From NCBI GenBank assembly GCA_965227035.1, contig OZ245724.1, positions 3,534,001-3,598,000 on the forward strand: a DNA stretch of 64,000 nucleotides. The letters run 5' to 3'. Below the pieces are notes generated by a model, which did no database searches, was not told the DNA's origin, and saw only the letters and a list, made by a program, of their open reading frames with translations. The translations under genes were made by a program, and so were the position numbers. Shown here in pieces: positions 46,041 through 54,084 of the stretch (position 1 is its first letter; every line of letters starts with the position of its first letter). The DNA is from CBDDFQ01 sp965227035 (GTDB lineage: Bacteria; Pseudomonadota; Gammaproteobacteria; Burkholderiales; Burkholderiaceae_C).

Positions 46041-46077
46041 AAAAAAACCCGGCTCGCCAAAAACGCGTGACCGGGTT
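46041..46077 (-). terminator. Attenuator terminator directly before metX
   Basis: On the minus strand AACCCGG and CCGGGTT pair around an 18-nt interior that can itself pair in part (GCG with CGC-like bases), followed by T7. It lies between the SAM-II element (ending about 8 nt upstream) and the metX ATG (5 nt downstream), so it works as a conditional terminator. Confidence 0.75.
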
Positions 46078-46084
46078 GTCATGT

Positions 46085-46137
46085 CGTCTTTAGCTGTATT
46101 TATTAAGCGCCCGCAAGCTGAAGCAAATCGGCGCATC
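46085..46137 (-). ncRNA. SAM-II riboswitch upstream of metX
   Basis: The minus-strand leader carries the conserved blocks of SAM-II in order: GCGCC, GATTT, CTTGCGGGCGC, TAATAAAT and CAGCTAAAG. GCGCC pairs with GGCGC to form P1, and the 3' TAATAAAT-CAGCTAAA supplies the A-rich pseudoknot strand seen in the metX aptamer. I compared it with the SAM-II consensus from memory; the spacing and order agree closely. It would bind S-adenosylmethionine and repress metX-metW. A promoter-like sequence ends about 7 nt upstream of its first base. Confidence 0.85.
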
Positions 46138-46143
46138 GGGAAA

Positions 46144-46172
46144 AGTATATCAACCTGTTTCATTGGGAGGAA
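46144..46172 (-). promoter_or_regulatory. Candidate sigma-70 promoter of metX-metW
   Basis: On the minus strand TTCCTC (46172-46167) and TATACT (46149-46144) are 17 nt apart. Initiation about 7 nt after the -10 would start the RNA at about 46137, exactly the first base of the riboswitch P1 stem. Confidence 0.5.
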
Positions 46173-46475
46173 GCCGGGTGTCTGCCAATAGGTCATAGCG
46201 GTGGAAAACTGAATCCGAATCTCAAAATCCACCGGTATCCAGGCAAGGAGTAGGCACTAACTGATCGGTGATTTCCCTCGGCTGCGCGTTACAGGTATCA
46301 ATTCGCTTGCGTTTTTTGCATGTCTGTGCCCCATAATGTGTTCGACGCGGGTCCACCAGGTTTTTGGGGGCTTGCGTGACTTCGGTGATCGGTTAGTTTC
46401 GCGCAGCGTTATTAGGTTTGTTGTGCTTCCGGGACTCCATCGCTTTATTTTTTCGTGTTTATTAGGAGTCCCTTC

Positions 46476-46994
46476 ATGGGCAATAAGTTATACGTCGGCA
46501 ACCTGCCGTACTCGGTGCGTGATGAAGACCTGCAGCAAGCGTTCGGCCAATTCGGCTCGGTCACCAGCGCAAAGGTCATGATGGAGCGCGATACCGGTCG
46601 TTCCAAGGGTTTCGGCTTTGTCGAAATGGGTAGCGATCCCGAAGCGCAAGCAGCAATCAGCGGCATGAACGGCCAGCCTTTGGGCGGTCGTAGCGTCGTC
46701 GTCAACGAAGCTCGTCCGATGGAAGCACGTCCCCCCCGTAGCGGTGGTGGCGGCTACGGCGGCGGCGGCGGTGGTGGTGGATACGGCGGCGGTGGCGGCG
46801 GTGGTGGATACGGCGGCGGCGGTGGTCGCTCCGGCGGTGGCGGTGGATACGGCGGCGGCGGCGGTGGTCGTTCCGGCGGCGGTGGTGGCGATGGCGGTTT
46901 CCGCAGCCCCTACGGCGCAGGCTCGCGTAGCACCAGCAATGGCGGCGGCGGCGGTGGTCGCGGCGGCTACGGCGGCGGCAACAGCAGCTATTGA
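46476..46994 (+). CDS. RRM RNA-binding protein with glycine-rich tail
   Basis: A 172-residue protein. The first 85 residues are one RNA recognition motif with RNP2 KLYVGNLPYS and RNP1 SKGFGFVEM. The rest is a low-complexity tail of GGGGYGGG-type units with a few Arg and Ser, similar to plant and cyanobacterial glycine-rich RNA-binding proteins. These bind RNA and are often cold-induced; the tail may promote condensation. The start at 46476 has AGGAG eight bases upstream. The 440 nt between metX and this gene hold the riboswitch region and a leader of about 130 nt after a CATAAT element (46332-46337). A terminator follows the stop. Confidence 0.93.
   Translation: MGNKLYVGNLPYSVRDEDLQQAFGQFGSVTSAKVMMERDTGRSKGFGFVEMGSDPEAQAAISGMNGQPLGGRSVVVNEARPMEARPPRSGGGGYGGGGGGGGYGGGGGGGGYGGGGGRSGGGGGYGGGGGGRSGGGGGDGGFRSPYGAGSRSTSNGGGGGGRGGYGGGNSSY
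46735..46990 (+). repeat. GGC-rich low-complexity repeat encoding the Gly-rich tail
   Basis: Imperfect tandem units of GGCGGCGGTGGT and GGATACGGC fill the second half of the RRM gene. The tract encodes YGGGGGGG/SGGGG units and is prone to slippage, so length may vary between strains. Confidence 0.8.
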
Positions 46995-47017
46995 TTCGAC
47001 ACTGTCGGTCAAAAACT

Positions 47018-47042
47018 AAGGCTCCCTCGGGAGCCTTTTTTA
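47018..47042 (+). terminator. Intrinsic terminator of the RRM gene
   Basis: AAGGCTCCC, TC loop region, GGGAGCCTTTTTT: a 9-bp stem with a T-run, starting 23 nt after the stop of the RRM gene. The convergent SDR gene ends 14 nt beyond it. Confidence 0.9.
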
Positions 47043-47055
47043 TTGCCCGTCTTTT

Positions 47056-47829
47056 TTATCCTGCCTGACGATGCTTTCGAGCGCGGCCAGACAGCAGGCG
47101 ATCGAAAACGAAATTCGGCAGCATCCTGAGCAGCTTTGCGACAACGCCCATTTGCCAGGGGATCACCCGATAGCTCGATCCCGATTCGATGGCACGGTAG
47201 GCCTTGTCGGCGAAATCTGCGGCTGACATCAAAAAGGGCATGCTGTAGCTGTTTTCGCGGGTGAGCGGCGTATCGATATACCCGGGCACGATGGTGACGA
47301 CCTCGACCCCGCTTGCGCGCAACTCGCCGCGCAGACTCTCGCAATAACTCACGACCCCGGCTTTGCTTGCGCAATACGCGCCGTGACCGGGCAAGCCGCG
47401 AATTGCCGCGACACTGGCGATGCCAACCAGTGCGCCCGATCCTCGTTTTTGCATCGCGCCGATGAAAGGATGAAATGTGGCGGCAGTTCCTGTGTTGTTG
47501 GTCGCGAACACTTTCGCCATCACATCCAGATCTTCGCGATACGAGGTATCGATGCCAATGCTCACGCCTGCGGCTGCAATCACCACATCGGGCAGACCTT
47601 GTGTGCTCATGCAGGACTTTCCGGCTGCGACGATGCTGTCGATTTGCATGACATCGGCGCCGTAAATTGCGAATCGCGCTGCGTCGAGCTTGTGGGTTTC
47701 GGCCCACGATTTCATATCTTCGACACGGCGTGCGACAAGGGCCAGGCGATATCCAGCTTCGTAGTAGCGGAGCGCAAGTGCCTGACCGATTCCGCTCGAC
47801 GCACCTGTGATGAAAACAAGCCGATTCAT
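47056..47829 (-). CDS. Short-chain dehydrogenase/reductase
   Basis: A 257-residue classical SDR. It has the NAD(P)-binding TGASSGIGQALALRYYEAG, a NTGTAATFHPF segment, a catalytic Ser in GIASVAAIRG and the YCASKAGVVSY motif (Tyr and Lys present). The ATG overlaps the lptC stop by four bases, so it is the last gene of the kdsD-kdsC-lptC operon. In many relatives lptA and lptB stand in this place. Its substrate is unknown; association with LPS genes may be only positional. Confidence 0.9.
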   Translation of the reverse strand: MNRLVFITGASSGIGQALALRYYEAGYRLALVARRVEDMKSWAETHKLDAARFAIYGADVMQIDSIVAAGKSCMSTQGLPDVVIAAAGVSIGIDTSYREDLDVMAKVFATNNTGTAATFHPFIGAMQKRGSGALVGIASVAAIRGLPGHGAYCASKAGVVSYCESLRGELRASGVEVVTIVPGYIDTPLTRENSYSMPFLMSAADFADKAYRAIESGSSYRVIPWQMGVVAKLLRMLPNFVFDRLLSGRARKHRQAG

Positions 47830-48461
47830 GGCTTCGCTTGGGGCTTCGGCATGAGAATGCCGCGAACGCGTCCCGAGAGATTCATCACCCGATTCAGGTT
47901 GTCGTAGTCCATGCTCTGCGCAGTGAACTGATCGGCGCCGCGCGTGAGCGTGACCGGCAGGTGCGATTTCACCTGTTCGGTGTTCATGAACGCGTGAAGA
48001 AATTCGCCGCGAAACTCCATGCGTGGCAATTGCTTGCCGGTCTTGTCGGTCATCGCCTCCTGCACCACGATCGCATTGCCGAAAAACTGCACTTCGGATC
48101 CGTCGGCATTCGACAGCGCTCGTTCAGCCGTAGCCACTGTGGTTCGGCCGATCTCGTTGATCGAGCGCATCCGAACCTTGTCGATTTCCAGTGTGTCGGT
48201 GTCCGGAAAATGTCGGGCCTCGGTACCGAACACTTCGCTTTTGAGTCGGCCGTCGTCGCCGAAATTACGAACCGCAAAACCTCGCATGAAATAGTCGGGC
48301 TCGTGTTGCAGCACCTTCGGAGGAGGGCTCTGAAAAGGTAGCGGGGCGTTTGTCGCAAGCAGATAAGTGATAAGCGCAAGACCGCCCATCATGAGAATGG
48401 GAAGGTAGGTCGAGATCGGATCGAATGCTCGACGTGCAAGTCGAATGGAACTGGCGATCAC
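47826..48461 (-). CDS. lptC: LPS export system protein LptC
   Basis: A 211-residue protein with one N-terminal membrane helix (YLPILMMGGLALITYLLA) and a periplasmic beta-jellyroll domain (PDYFMRGFAVRNFGDDGRL, SEVFGTEARHFPDTDTLEID). LptC links the LptBFG transporter in the inner membrane to the LptA bridge. A GTG start overlaps the kdsC stop (GTGA). The C-terminal NLSGRVRGILMP matches the family. The usual downstream lptA-lptB are not present in this window. Confidence 0.92.
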   Translation of the reverse strand: MIASSIRLARRAFDPISTYLPILMMGGLALITYLLATNAPLPFQSPPPKVLQHEPDYFMRGFAVRNFGDDGRLKSEVFGTEARHFPDTDTLEIDKVRMRSINEIGRTTVATAERALSNADGSEVQFFGNAIVVQEAMTDKTGKQLPRMEFRGEFLHAFMNTEQVKSHLPVTLTRGADQFTAQSMDYDNLNRVMNLSGRVRGILMPKPQAKP

Positions 48462-49024
48462 ACGATTCCATCCATGGCGATGCGCAGCAGATCGGAGTAT
48501 TTGCCCCGCGCGGTGATAAGCAGATCGGCGTATTCACGCACTGCGCCAAAACCGCCGGAAACCGATGTGACGTGATCGACTCGTGCACGAATTTCTGAGT
48601 GTGCGTTGAGCGGTGCGCAGCTAAATCCGCAGCGCGTCATCACCGGCAGATCGGGCCAGTCGTCGCCCATGTACGCGGCTTCGCTCCAGTCGGCTTTGAG
48701 CGATTGGAGAATGTCCTGCGCCGCAGGCAGTTTGTCTTCGATGCCGAATCGCGCCTGCTCGACGCCTAACGCCTTCAGGCGAAGGCGAAGCGGCGGCGAA
48801 TCGCGACCCGTGATGACCACCGGCGTGATGCCCGCGCGTCGCAACAGCTTGATACCGTAGCCGTCGAGGATGCTGAAGCGTTTGAGCGTCTCGCCGTGTT
48901 CGGTGAAGTAAACACCGCCATCGGTCATGACGCCATCGACGTCGAAGAACGCGATGCGCACGTCCTGCGCCTTGAGCAGCGTCTCGGGAGAAAAAATAAT
49001 AGTGGGAGCCGTGCTGCGATCCAT
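48458..49024 (-). CDS. kdsC: 3-deoxy-D-manno-octulosonate 8-phosphate phosphatase
   Basis: A 188-residue HAD-family phosphatase. The nucleophile Asp is in IAFFDVDGVMTDGG; VVITGRDSPPLRLRLKALG forms motif II and YMGDDWPDLPVM motif IV. KdsC-type HADs lack a large cap and form tetramers. It removes phosphate from KDO-8-phosphate, giving free KDO for LPS inner core. Its ATG shares one base with the kdsD stop, and its own stop overlaps lptC. Confidence 0.95.
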   Translation of the reverse strand: MDRSTAPTIIFSPETLLKAQDVRIAFFDVDGVMTDGGVYFTEHGETLKRFSILDGYGIKLLRRAGITPVVITGRDSPPLRLRLKALGVEQARFGIEDKLPAAQDILQSLKADWSEAAYMGDDWPDLPVMTRCGFSCAPLNAHSEIRARVDHVTSVSGGFGAVREYADLLITARGKYSDLLRIAMDGIV

Positions 49025-50001
49025 CAGATGACCTTCGCCCGCATCAGATCGTTGGTGTTCAGCGCGCCGCAGAGACGACCGTCGCCGTCGACCACGAGAA
49101 CGCTGGTGATACGGTGCTGCTCCATCACGCTGACGGCATCTACGGCCAGTGCGTCCGACGACACCGTGTGCGGCGACGAATGCATCACATCGCGCGCGAT
49201 CATCTGGCGCAGGTCCGAACCCTTCTCGATCAGCCGACGTAAATCGCCATCGGTGAAGATGCCGATCACGCGTCGATCCGCATCGACGATGGCCGATGCG
49301 CCCAAGCCCTTCGCGCTCATCTCGCGCATCAGATCGCTGAAGCTCGCGTCGCCGGCGACTGCGGGCACGTTCGTATCCTTGCGCATCACATCGGACACAT
49401 GGGTGAGCAGCTTGCGGCCCAGTGCCCCTCCGGGATGCGATCGCGCGAAATCTTCTTCCTTGAAGCCGCGCGCATCGAGCAGCGCCACGGCGAGTGCATC
49501 GCCCATCGCGAGTTGTGCGGTGGTGCTGGCGGTGGGCGCGAGGTTGAGCGGGCAGGCTTCCTTGTCGACGCTGCTATCGAGGGTCATGTCGGCGTAACGC
49601 GCCAACGTGGAATTCTTGCCGCCGGTGAGCGCCACCATGGGCACGCCAAGACGCTTGAGCACCGGAAGGATCACGGTGAGCTCTTCGCTTTCGCCACTGT
49701 TGGAAATCGCAAGCACCAGATCGATGGCCTTGATCATTCCGAGATCGCCGTGACTGGCTTCTGCAGGATGCACGAACATGGCCGGTGTGCCGGTGGATGC
49801 GAGCGTGGCCGCAATCTTTCGACCGATGTGCCCGCTCTTTCCCATGCCCATCACCACGACGCGTCCCCGCAGGTTGAGCATTGCCTCGACCGCCTTTGGG
49901 AAATCATCGTTGAGACGAGCCTTCAGACCTGCGATGGCAGCTGCCTCGATGTCGAATGTCTCCTGGGCGAGGCGCGAGACCTCTGCGGCGTTGAAAGTCA
50001 T
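49024..50001 (-). CDS. kdsD: D-arabinose-5-phosphate isomerase
   Basis: A 325-residue protein. An N-terminal SIS sugar isomerase domain (VVVMGMGKSGHIGRKIAATL, HPAEASHGDLGMI, NSGESEEL) is followed by tandem CBS domains (RRVIGIFTDGDLRRLIEKG; DALAVDAVSVMEQHRITSVL). It interconverts ribulose-5-phosphate and arabinose-5-phosphate, the first step to KDO. It heads the kdsD-kdsC-lptC operon, divergent from the Kef antiporter (87-nt spacer). Confidence 0.96.
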   Translation of the reverse strand: MTFNAAEVSRLAQETFDIEAAAIAGLKARLNDDFPKAVEAMLNLRGRVVVMGMGKSGHIGRKIAATLASTGTPAMFVHPAEASHGDLGMIKAIDLVLAISNSGESEELTVILPVLKRLGVPMVALTGGKNSTLARYADMTLDSSVDKEACPLNLAPTASTTAQLAMGDALAVALLDARGFKEEDFARSHPGGALGRKLLTHVSDVMRKDTNVPAVAGDASFSDLMREMSAKGLGASAIVDADRRVIGIFTDGDLRRLIEKGSDLRQMIARDVMHSSPHTVSSDALAVDAVSVMEQHRITSVLVVDGDGRLCGALNTNDLMRAKVI

Positions 50002-50088
50002 GTGCGCATTTTATCTATGGGGGCGGTGTAGGGGCTTCCCCTGTTCTTAACCCTTCAGGAGCAGGCATTTGGCTTGCTAGTATGGGGT

Positions 50089-52098
50089 ATGTCTTCACTG
50101 GAGCTCACCCTTCTTTACCTTCTCGCGGCAGTCCTAGGAGTTGTCGCGTGTCGCTCGATGAAACTGCCTCCCATGCTGGGCTATCTGATCGCCGGTGTGC
50201 TGATCGGGCCGCATGCATTGGCGCTTGCGCAGAACTCGGAAGGCGTTCGTCACCTGGGCGAATTCGGCGTGGTCTTCCTGATGTTCGCCATCGGACTCGA
50301 GTTCAGCCTGCCCAAGCTGCGCGCCATGCGAAAGCATGTGTTCGGCCTCGGCATGCTGCAGGTCATCCTCACACTCGGCATCGTCACTGGCGCTGCGCTC
50401 CTCGCGATGCGCTTTATGCCAACAGGCTTTCTGAGCGATCCGAAAACCGGCTGGAACATGTCGTGGCAGGCGGCGCTCGCGCTATCGGGCGCATTGGCCA
50501 TGAGCAGCACTGCAGTCGTCGTGAAACTGATGGCCGAACGGCTGGAGCTCGAAAGCGAACACGGCAAACGGGTCATGGGCGTGCTGCTGTTCCAGGATCT
50601 GGCCGTCGTTCCGCTGCTGGTTTTGATTCCAGCGCTGGGATCTCCCGCAGACCAGTTGCTGACCGGCCTCGCCATCGCCATGGCCAAGGCTGCAGTGCTG
50701 GTGGGTCTGCTGCTTTACGGCGGCCAACGGGTCATGCGCTGGTGGCTCACGCTGGTGGCACGGCGTCGCAGCGACGAGCTGTTCATGTTGAACCTGCTGC
50801 TGATCACGCTGGGACTCGCGTGGCTCACCGAGTTCGCCGGATTGAGCCTGGCGCTCGGCGCATTCATTGCCGGCATGCTCGTGTCCGAGACCGAATACAA
50901 GCATCAGGTGGAGACCGACATTCGCCCGTTTCACGACGTGCTGCTCGGACTATTTTTCATCACCGTCGGCATGATGCTCGACTGGCACATCGTCATCGAC
51001 AAATGGCTGCTGGTTTTGATTCTGGTGCTGGTGCCGCTGATGTTCAAGCTGGTGCTGGTCAGCGTTCTAGCGCGCGCACTCGGCGCGACTGCAGGCGTTT
51101 CCTTGCGCACCGGCCTCTATCTCGCGCAAGCCGGCGAATTCGGATTCGTGCTTCTGGCTCTTGCGCAGAGCAGCGAACTCATTCCCGACTCACTGCTCAA
51201 TCCGATCCTCGCTTCGATGGTGCTGTCGATGCTCGCGACGCCGTTCATCATCATGTACGCGAACAGCATCGTCATGAAGCTGGTCAGCAGCGAATGGCTG
51301 CAACAGTCGCTCCAGATGACGACGATCGCACGCAAGTCGATCAACTCGGACAAGCACGTGATCATCTGCGGCTATGGTCGTTGCGGACAGAACTTGGCGC
51401 GCATGCTCGAGCGTGAATCGATTCCGTACATGGCACTCGATCTCGACCCCGACCGGGTTCGTCAGGCAGCAGCCGCCGGCGATTCGGTGGTGTTCGGCGA
51501 TGCGGCGCGATTGCAGGCGCTGATGGCCGCCGGGCTGGCCCGGGCAAGCGCTGTCGTCGTCACCTATCTCGATGTGCCGGGAGCCATCAAGGTGCTGGCC
51601 AACGTGAAGTCGCATGCGCCGCAAGTCCCGGTGGTCGTCAGAACGCAAGACGATCGCGATCTGGAGAAGCTGCAGGCTGCGGGCGCCACCGAAGTGGTGC
51701 CGGAAGCCATCGAAGGATCGCTGATGCTCGCAAGCCACGCGCTCGCACTGGTGGGCGTGCCGATGCGGCGGGTGATTCGCCTGGTGCAGGATCAGCGTGA
51801 CGAGCGCTACGACCTGCTGCGCGGATATTTCCACGGCGCAGACGACGACACCGCGGACGAGCAGGATCAGGAGCGTTTGTCGACGATCACCTTGCCGGTG
51901 GGTGCGCGCGCTTCGGGAAAGAAGCTGAGCTACTTCACGATGGAAAAGATGGGTGCACGCGTCGTGAGCCTGCGGCGCACGAATGGACAGAGCGCAAGCC
52001 TCGCGGAAGATCCGGAGCTTCAGGGCGGCGACACACTTGTGCTGTCGGGCAAGCCGGAATCGCTTGCAGTAGCGGAAGAGAAATTGATGCGAGCCTGA
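50089..52098 (+). CDS. Kef-type K+/H+ antiporter with RCK domain
   Basis: A 669-residue protein. The N-terminal 390 residues are a CPA2 antiporter with about 12 helices (GYLIAGVLIGPHALALA, FMFAIGLEFSLPKLRAM, ALGAFIAGMLVSETEY). Then comes a TrkA-N/RCK nucleotide-binding domain (VIICGYGRCGQNLARMLERE) and a TrkA-C domain (ITLPVGARASGKKLSYF). Such proteins exchange K+ for H+ and can be gated by nucleotides or glutathione adducts; it resembles KefB and YbaL. The start at 50089 follows GGGG and excludes a 5-codon upstream extension. It stands where kdsD neighbours often encode an antiporter. Confidence 0.9.
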   Translation: MSSLELTLLYLLAAVLGVVACRSMKLPPMLGYLIAGVLIGPHALALAQNSEGVRHLGEFGVVFLMFAIGLEFSLPKLRAMRKHVFGLGMLQVILTLGIVTGAALLAMRFMPTGFLSDPKTGWNMSWQAALALSGALAMSSTAVVVKLMAERLELESEHGKRVMGVLLFQDLAVVPLLVLIPALGSPADQLLTGLAIAMAKAAVLVGLLLYGGQRVMRWWLTLVARRRSDELFMLNLLLITLGLAWLTEFAGLSLALGAFIAGMLVSETEYKHQVETDIRPFHDVLLGLFFITVGMMLDWHIVIDKWLLVLILVLVPLMFKLVLVSVLARALGATAGVSLRTGLYLAQAGEFGFVLLALAQSSELIPDSLLNPILASMVLSMLATPFIIMYANSIVMKLVSSEWLQQSLQMTTIARKSINSDKHVIICGYGRCGQNLARMLERESIPYMALDLDPDRVRQAAAAGDSVVFGDAARLQALMAAGLARASAVVVTYLDVPGAIKVLANVKSHAPQVPVVVRTQDDRDLEKLQAAGATEVVPEAIEGSLMLASHALALVGVPMRRVIRLVQDQRDERYDLLRGYFHGADDDTADEQDQERLSTITLPVGARASGKKLSYFTMEKMGARVVSLRRTNGQSASLAEDPELQGGDTLVLSGKPESLAVAEEKLMRA

Positions 52099-52116
52099 CC
52101 CGACAGTATCGGGTCA
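52096..52116. terminator. Hairpin between the Kef and cNMP-binding genes
   Basis: TGACCCGA, loop CAGTA, TCGGGTCA: a perfect 8-bp stem starting inside the Kef stop codon, in the 25 nt between two convergent genes. It lacks a T-run on either side, so it is a weak or factor-dependent terminator. Confidence 0.5.
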
Positions 52117-52123
52117 CCGCAGA

Positions 52124-52636
52124 TCAGGTGACAGCGACGCGGCGGGGCGAGTTGAACAGGCGCTTGGCAATTAGGGCGCCCAGGCTCATGGCGAGTTCGA
52201 GCGCTACAGCAGGCTGACGGTTAGCAAGTTCGGTGAATCGAATCGGGGTAAGACACCAGAGCTTGCAGTTGCCGCCGGTTGCCACGACGGTCGCATTGCG
52301 CGGCAGGCGCGAGAAAAATGCGCCTTCGCCGACCACCGAGCCCGGGTTGATCATGGCCAGCTTCATGCTGCCATCGGGATCTTCGAAATGAACGCTCAGG
52401 GTTCCGTTTTCGACGAAGTAAAGGGTGCGATCGACCGCGCCTTGCTCCATCAGGACCTGACCGTTGGCCAGCGAGAACGGCTGCATGTAACTCGCGATGA
52501 TGTCCCACTGCGCCGGCGTGAGGCCGCAGATGAAAGCGTCGTAGTTGTTGTTCTGCGAAAGGCTCTGATTGATCGAGCGAACCAAATCCTGGATATTGAA
52601 TTTAGAGGCGTTCGCGGATGTAGTTAGAGGTCTCAT
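52124..52636 (-). CDS. Stand-alone cyclic-nucleotide-binding domain protein
   Basis: A 170-residue protein consisting of a cNMP-binding beta-barrel: FSLANGQVLMEQGAVDRTLYF, NPGSVVGEGAFFSRLPRNATVV and CLTPIRFTEL. The phosphate-binding cassette GEGAFFSRLPRNATV has a Glu but lacks the typical R-x-A end, so cAMP binding is uncertain. No helix-turn-helix, kinase or channel domain follows; the C-terminus is a helix ending AKRLFNSP. It could act as a sensor subunit for another protein. The start is placed at the ATG at 52636; a TTG 12 codons upstream is less likely. Confidence 0.78.
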   Translation of the reverse strand: MRPLTTSANASKFNIQDLVRSINQSLSQNNNYDAFICGLTPAQWDIIASYMQPFSLANGQVLMEQGAVDRTLYFVENGTLSVHFEDPDGSMKLAMINPGSVVGEGAFFSRLPRNATVVATGGNCKLWCLTPIRFTELANRQPAVALELAMSLGALIAKRLFNSPRRVAVT

Positions 52637-52799
52637 GCTGCAGAGTGTCCGGCCTTCGGTTGAATACGCCAAAGGTTAGCATGCAATGCTGGCGTTACAT
52701 AGTCGGCGTTTCCCGACAAAAGTCCGGAAAAACGCCCGTTTTCGATCGAATTACGGCGAATGGCGTACACCCAACCGGAATTTCCGAGAAAGCCGCCCC

Positions 52800-53579
52800 T
52801 TACATCGTGCCTGGGAAGGAGCCGCCGTCGAGCAGCAGGTTCTGACCATTGATGTACCCCGCATGGGCGCTGCAGAGGAACGCGCAGGCGGCTCCCAATT
52901 CGTCCGGCTGACCGAGGCGCTTGGCGGGATGCTTCTCCAGACGCGCCTTTTTGACTTCTTCCGGGGTCTTGCCGTCGCGTTTGGCCTGCGCCGCGAAATT
53001 GCCGGCAATCCGGGCGGTATCGAAGGTTCCCGGAAGGATGTTGTTGATCGTCACGCCCTTGCCTACTGTCGTCCGGGCCAGTCCGGCGACGAATCCGGTC
53101 AAGCCGGCGCGAGCACCGTTCGACAGCCCCAAAATGTCGAGCGGCGCCTTCACCGCACTCGATGTGATGTTGATGATCCGGCCGAAACCGCGATCCATCA
53201 TGCCGTCCACCGTCATACGGATCAGCTCGATAGGAGCCAGCATGTTCGATTCCAGCGCTTTGACCCAGATGTCGTGATCCCAGTCGCGGAAATCGCCGGG
53301 AGGCGGGCCGCCGGCATTGGTCACGATGATGTCGAACTGCGGTGACGATTCGAAAATCTTCGCGCGGCCCGCGTCGGTGGTCACGTCGGCAGCAATCCAG
53401 ATGACCTTTCCGGAATTGATCGCGGAAAGCCTGTCGGCAGCTTCCTTGAGCGGCGCTTCGGTGCGAGCCACGATGGTGACGTTCACGCCTTCGCTGACCA
53501 GCGCCTTGGCGCATGCGTAGCCGAGTCCTGCGCTGGCGCCGCAAACGAGGGCGCTACGACCTGCAATACCTAGATCCAT
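52800..53579 (-). CDS. SDR-family protein lacking the Tyr-Lys catalytic pair
   Basis: A 259-residue protein with an intact NAD(P) motif (SALVCGASAGLGYACAKAL), TNAGGPPPGDF and the C-terminal NLLLDGGSFPG. The expected YxxxK motif is replaced by LGLSNGARAGLTGF, so Leu or Asn stands for Tyr and Arg for Lys. Several Burkholderiales FabG-like proteins share the SNGAR variant, and their activity is unsettled. It is the most distal gene of the catabolic operon, after the RidA-like gene (49-nt gap). It may bind NAD(P)H without a classic reductase mechanism. Confidence 0.85.
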   Translation of the reverse strand: MDLGIAGRSALVCGASAGLGYACAKALVSEGVNVTIVARTEAPLKEAADRLSAINSGKVIWIAADVTTDAGRAKIFESSPQFDIIVTNAGGPPPGDFRDWDHDIWVKALESNMLAPIELIRMTVDGMMDRGFGRIINITSSAVKAPLDILGLSNGARAGLTGFVAGLARTTVGKGVTINNILPGTFDTARIAGNFAAQAKRDGKTPEEVKKARLEKHPAKRLGQPDELGAACAFLCSAHAGYINGQNLLLDGGSFPGTM

Positions 53580-53628
53580 CTTGAAAACCTGTGCTGTTCT
53601 TGTTGAGCGCCCGACAAGCCGCTTCGGA

Positions 53629-54069
53629 TCAAACCGATAGCGGCTGAAGAGGTGCGTCGAGCCGGGCCCAGCCGTCGATTTCGACGACCAGTTCCGGAAA
53701 GACCAACCCGCTCACCGCGACCAGCGTCGAGCAGGGGAAATGAGAGCCAAAGAAGTCGCGGCGGGCACGCCCCACTTCTTCCTTGTCGGCGATGTCCTTG
53801 ACGTACACCACCGTTTTGACGATATGTTGCCTGCTACCTCCGGCAGCCTGCACCAGCGCTTCGAGCTTCCCGAGAACCACCAACGTTTGCTCGTACGCAC
53901 CCAAAGGTGCGCCCTTTTCAGCCGCAATGCGGCTGGCAGGGTGCGCTGTCATGCCCGACATCACCACCTCGTTGCCGATGCGCCAGCCGTTGGTCCAGGA
54001 TGCCGTGGGCATGTCTGGAACGGCTGGGCTCGCAATCTTTTCAACTAAAACGGACGTTGTCTCCGGCAT
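53629..54069 (-). CDS. RidA/YjgF-family protein (candidate enamine/imine deaminase)
   Basis: A 146-residue RidA fold protein: VVMSGMTAHPASRIAAEKG, QTLVVLGKLEALVQAAGGSR and ELVVEIDGWARL. The Glu of the active site (VVEID) is present. The Arg that binds the substrate carboxylate in RidA proper (PARS-type motif) is replaced, here reading FPCSTLVAV. So this is not a canonical RidA but a member of another Rid subgroup. Relatives within aromatic operons include 2-aminomuconate deaminases of the NbaF type, which would fit the Rieske and extradiol genes nearby. It starts 15 nt after the Rieske gene. Confidence 0.85.
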   Translation of the reverse strand: MPETTSVLVEKIASPAVPDMPTASWTNGWRIGNEVVMSGMTAHPASRIAAEKGAPLGAYEQTLVVLGKLEALVQAAGGSRQHIVKTVVYVKDIADKEEVGRARRDFFGSHFPCSTLVAVSGLVFPELVVEIDGWARLDAPLQPLSV

Positions 54070-54084
54070 CTTGCGAATCGTGTC

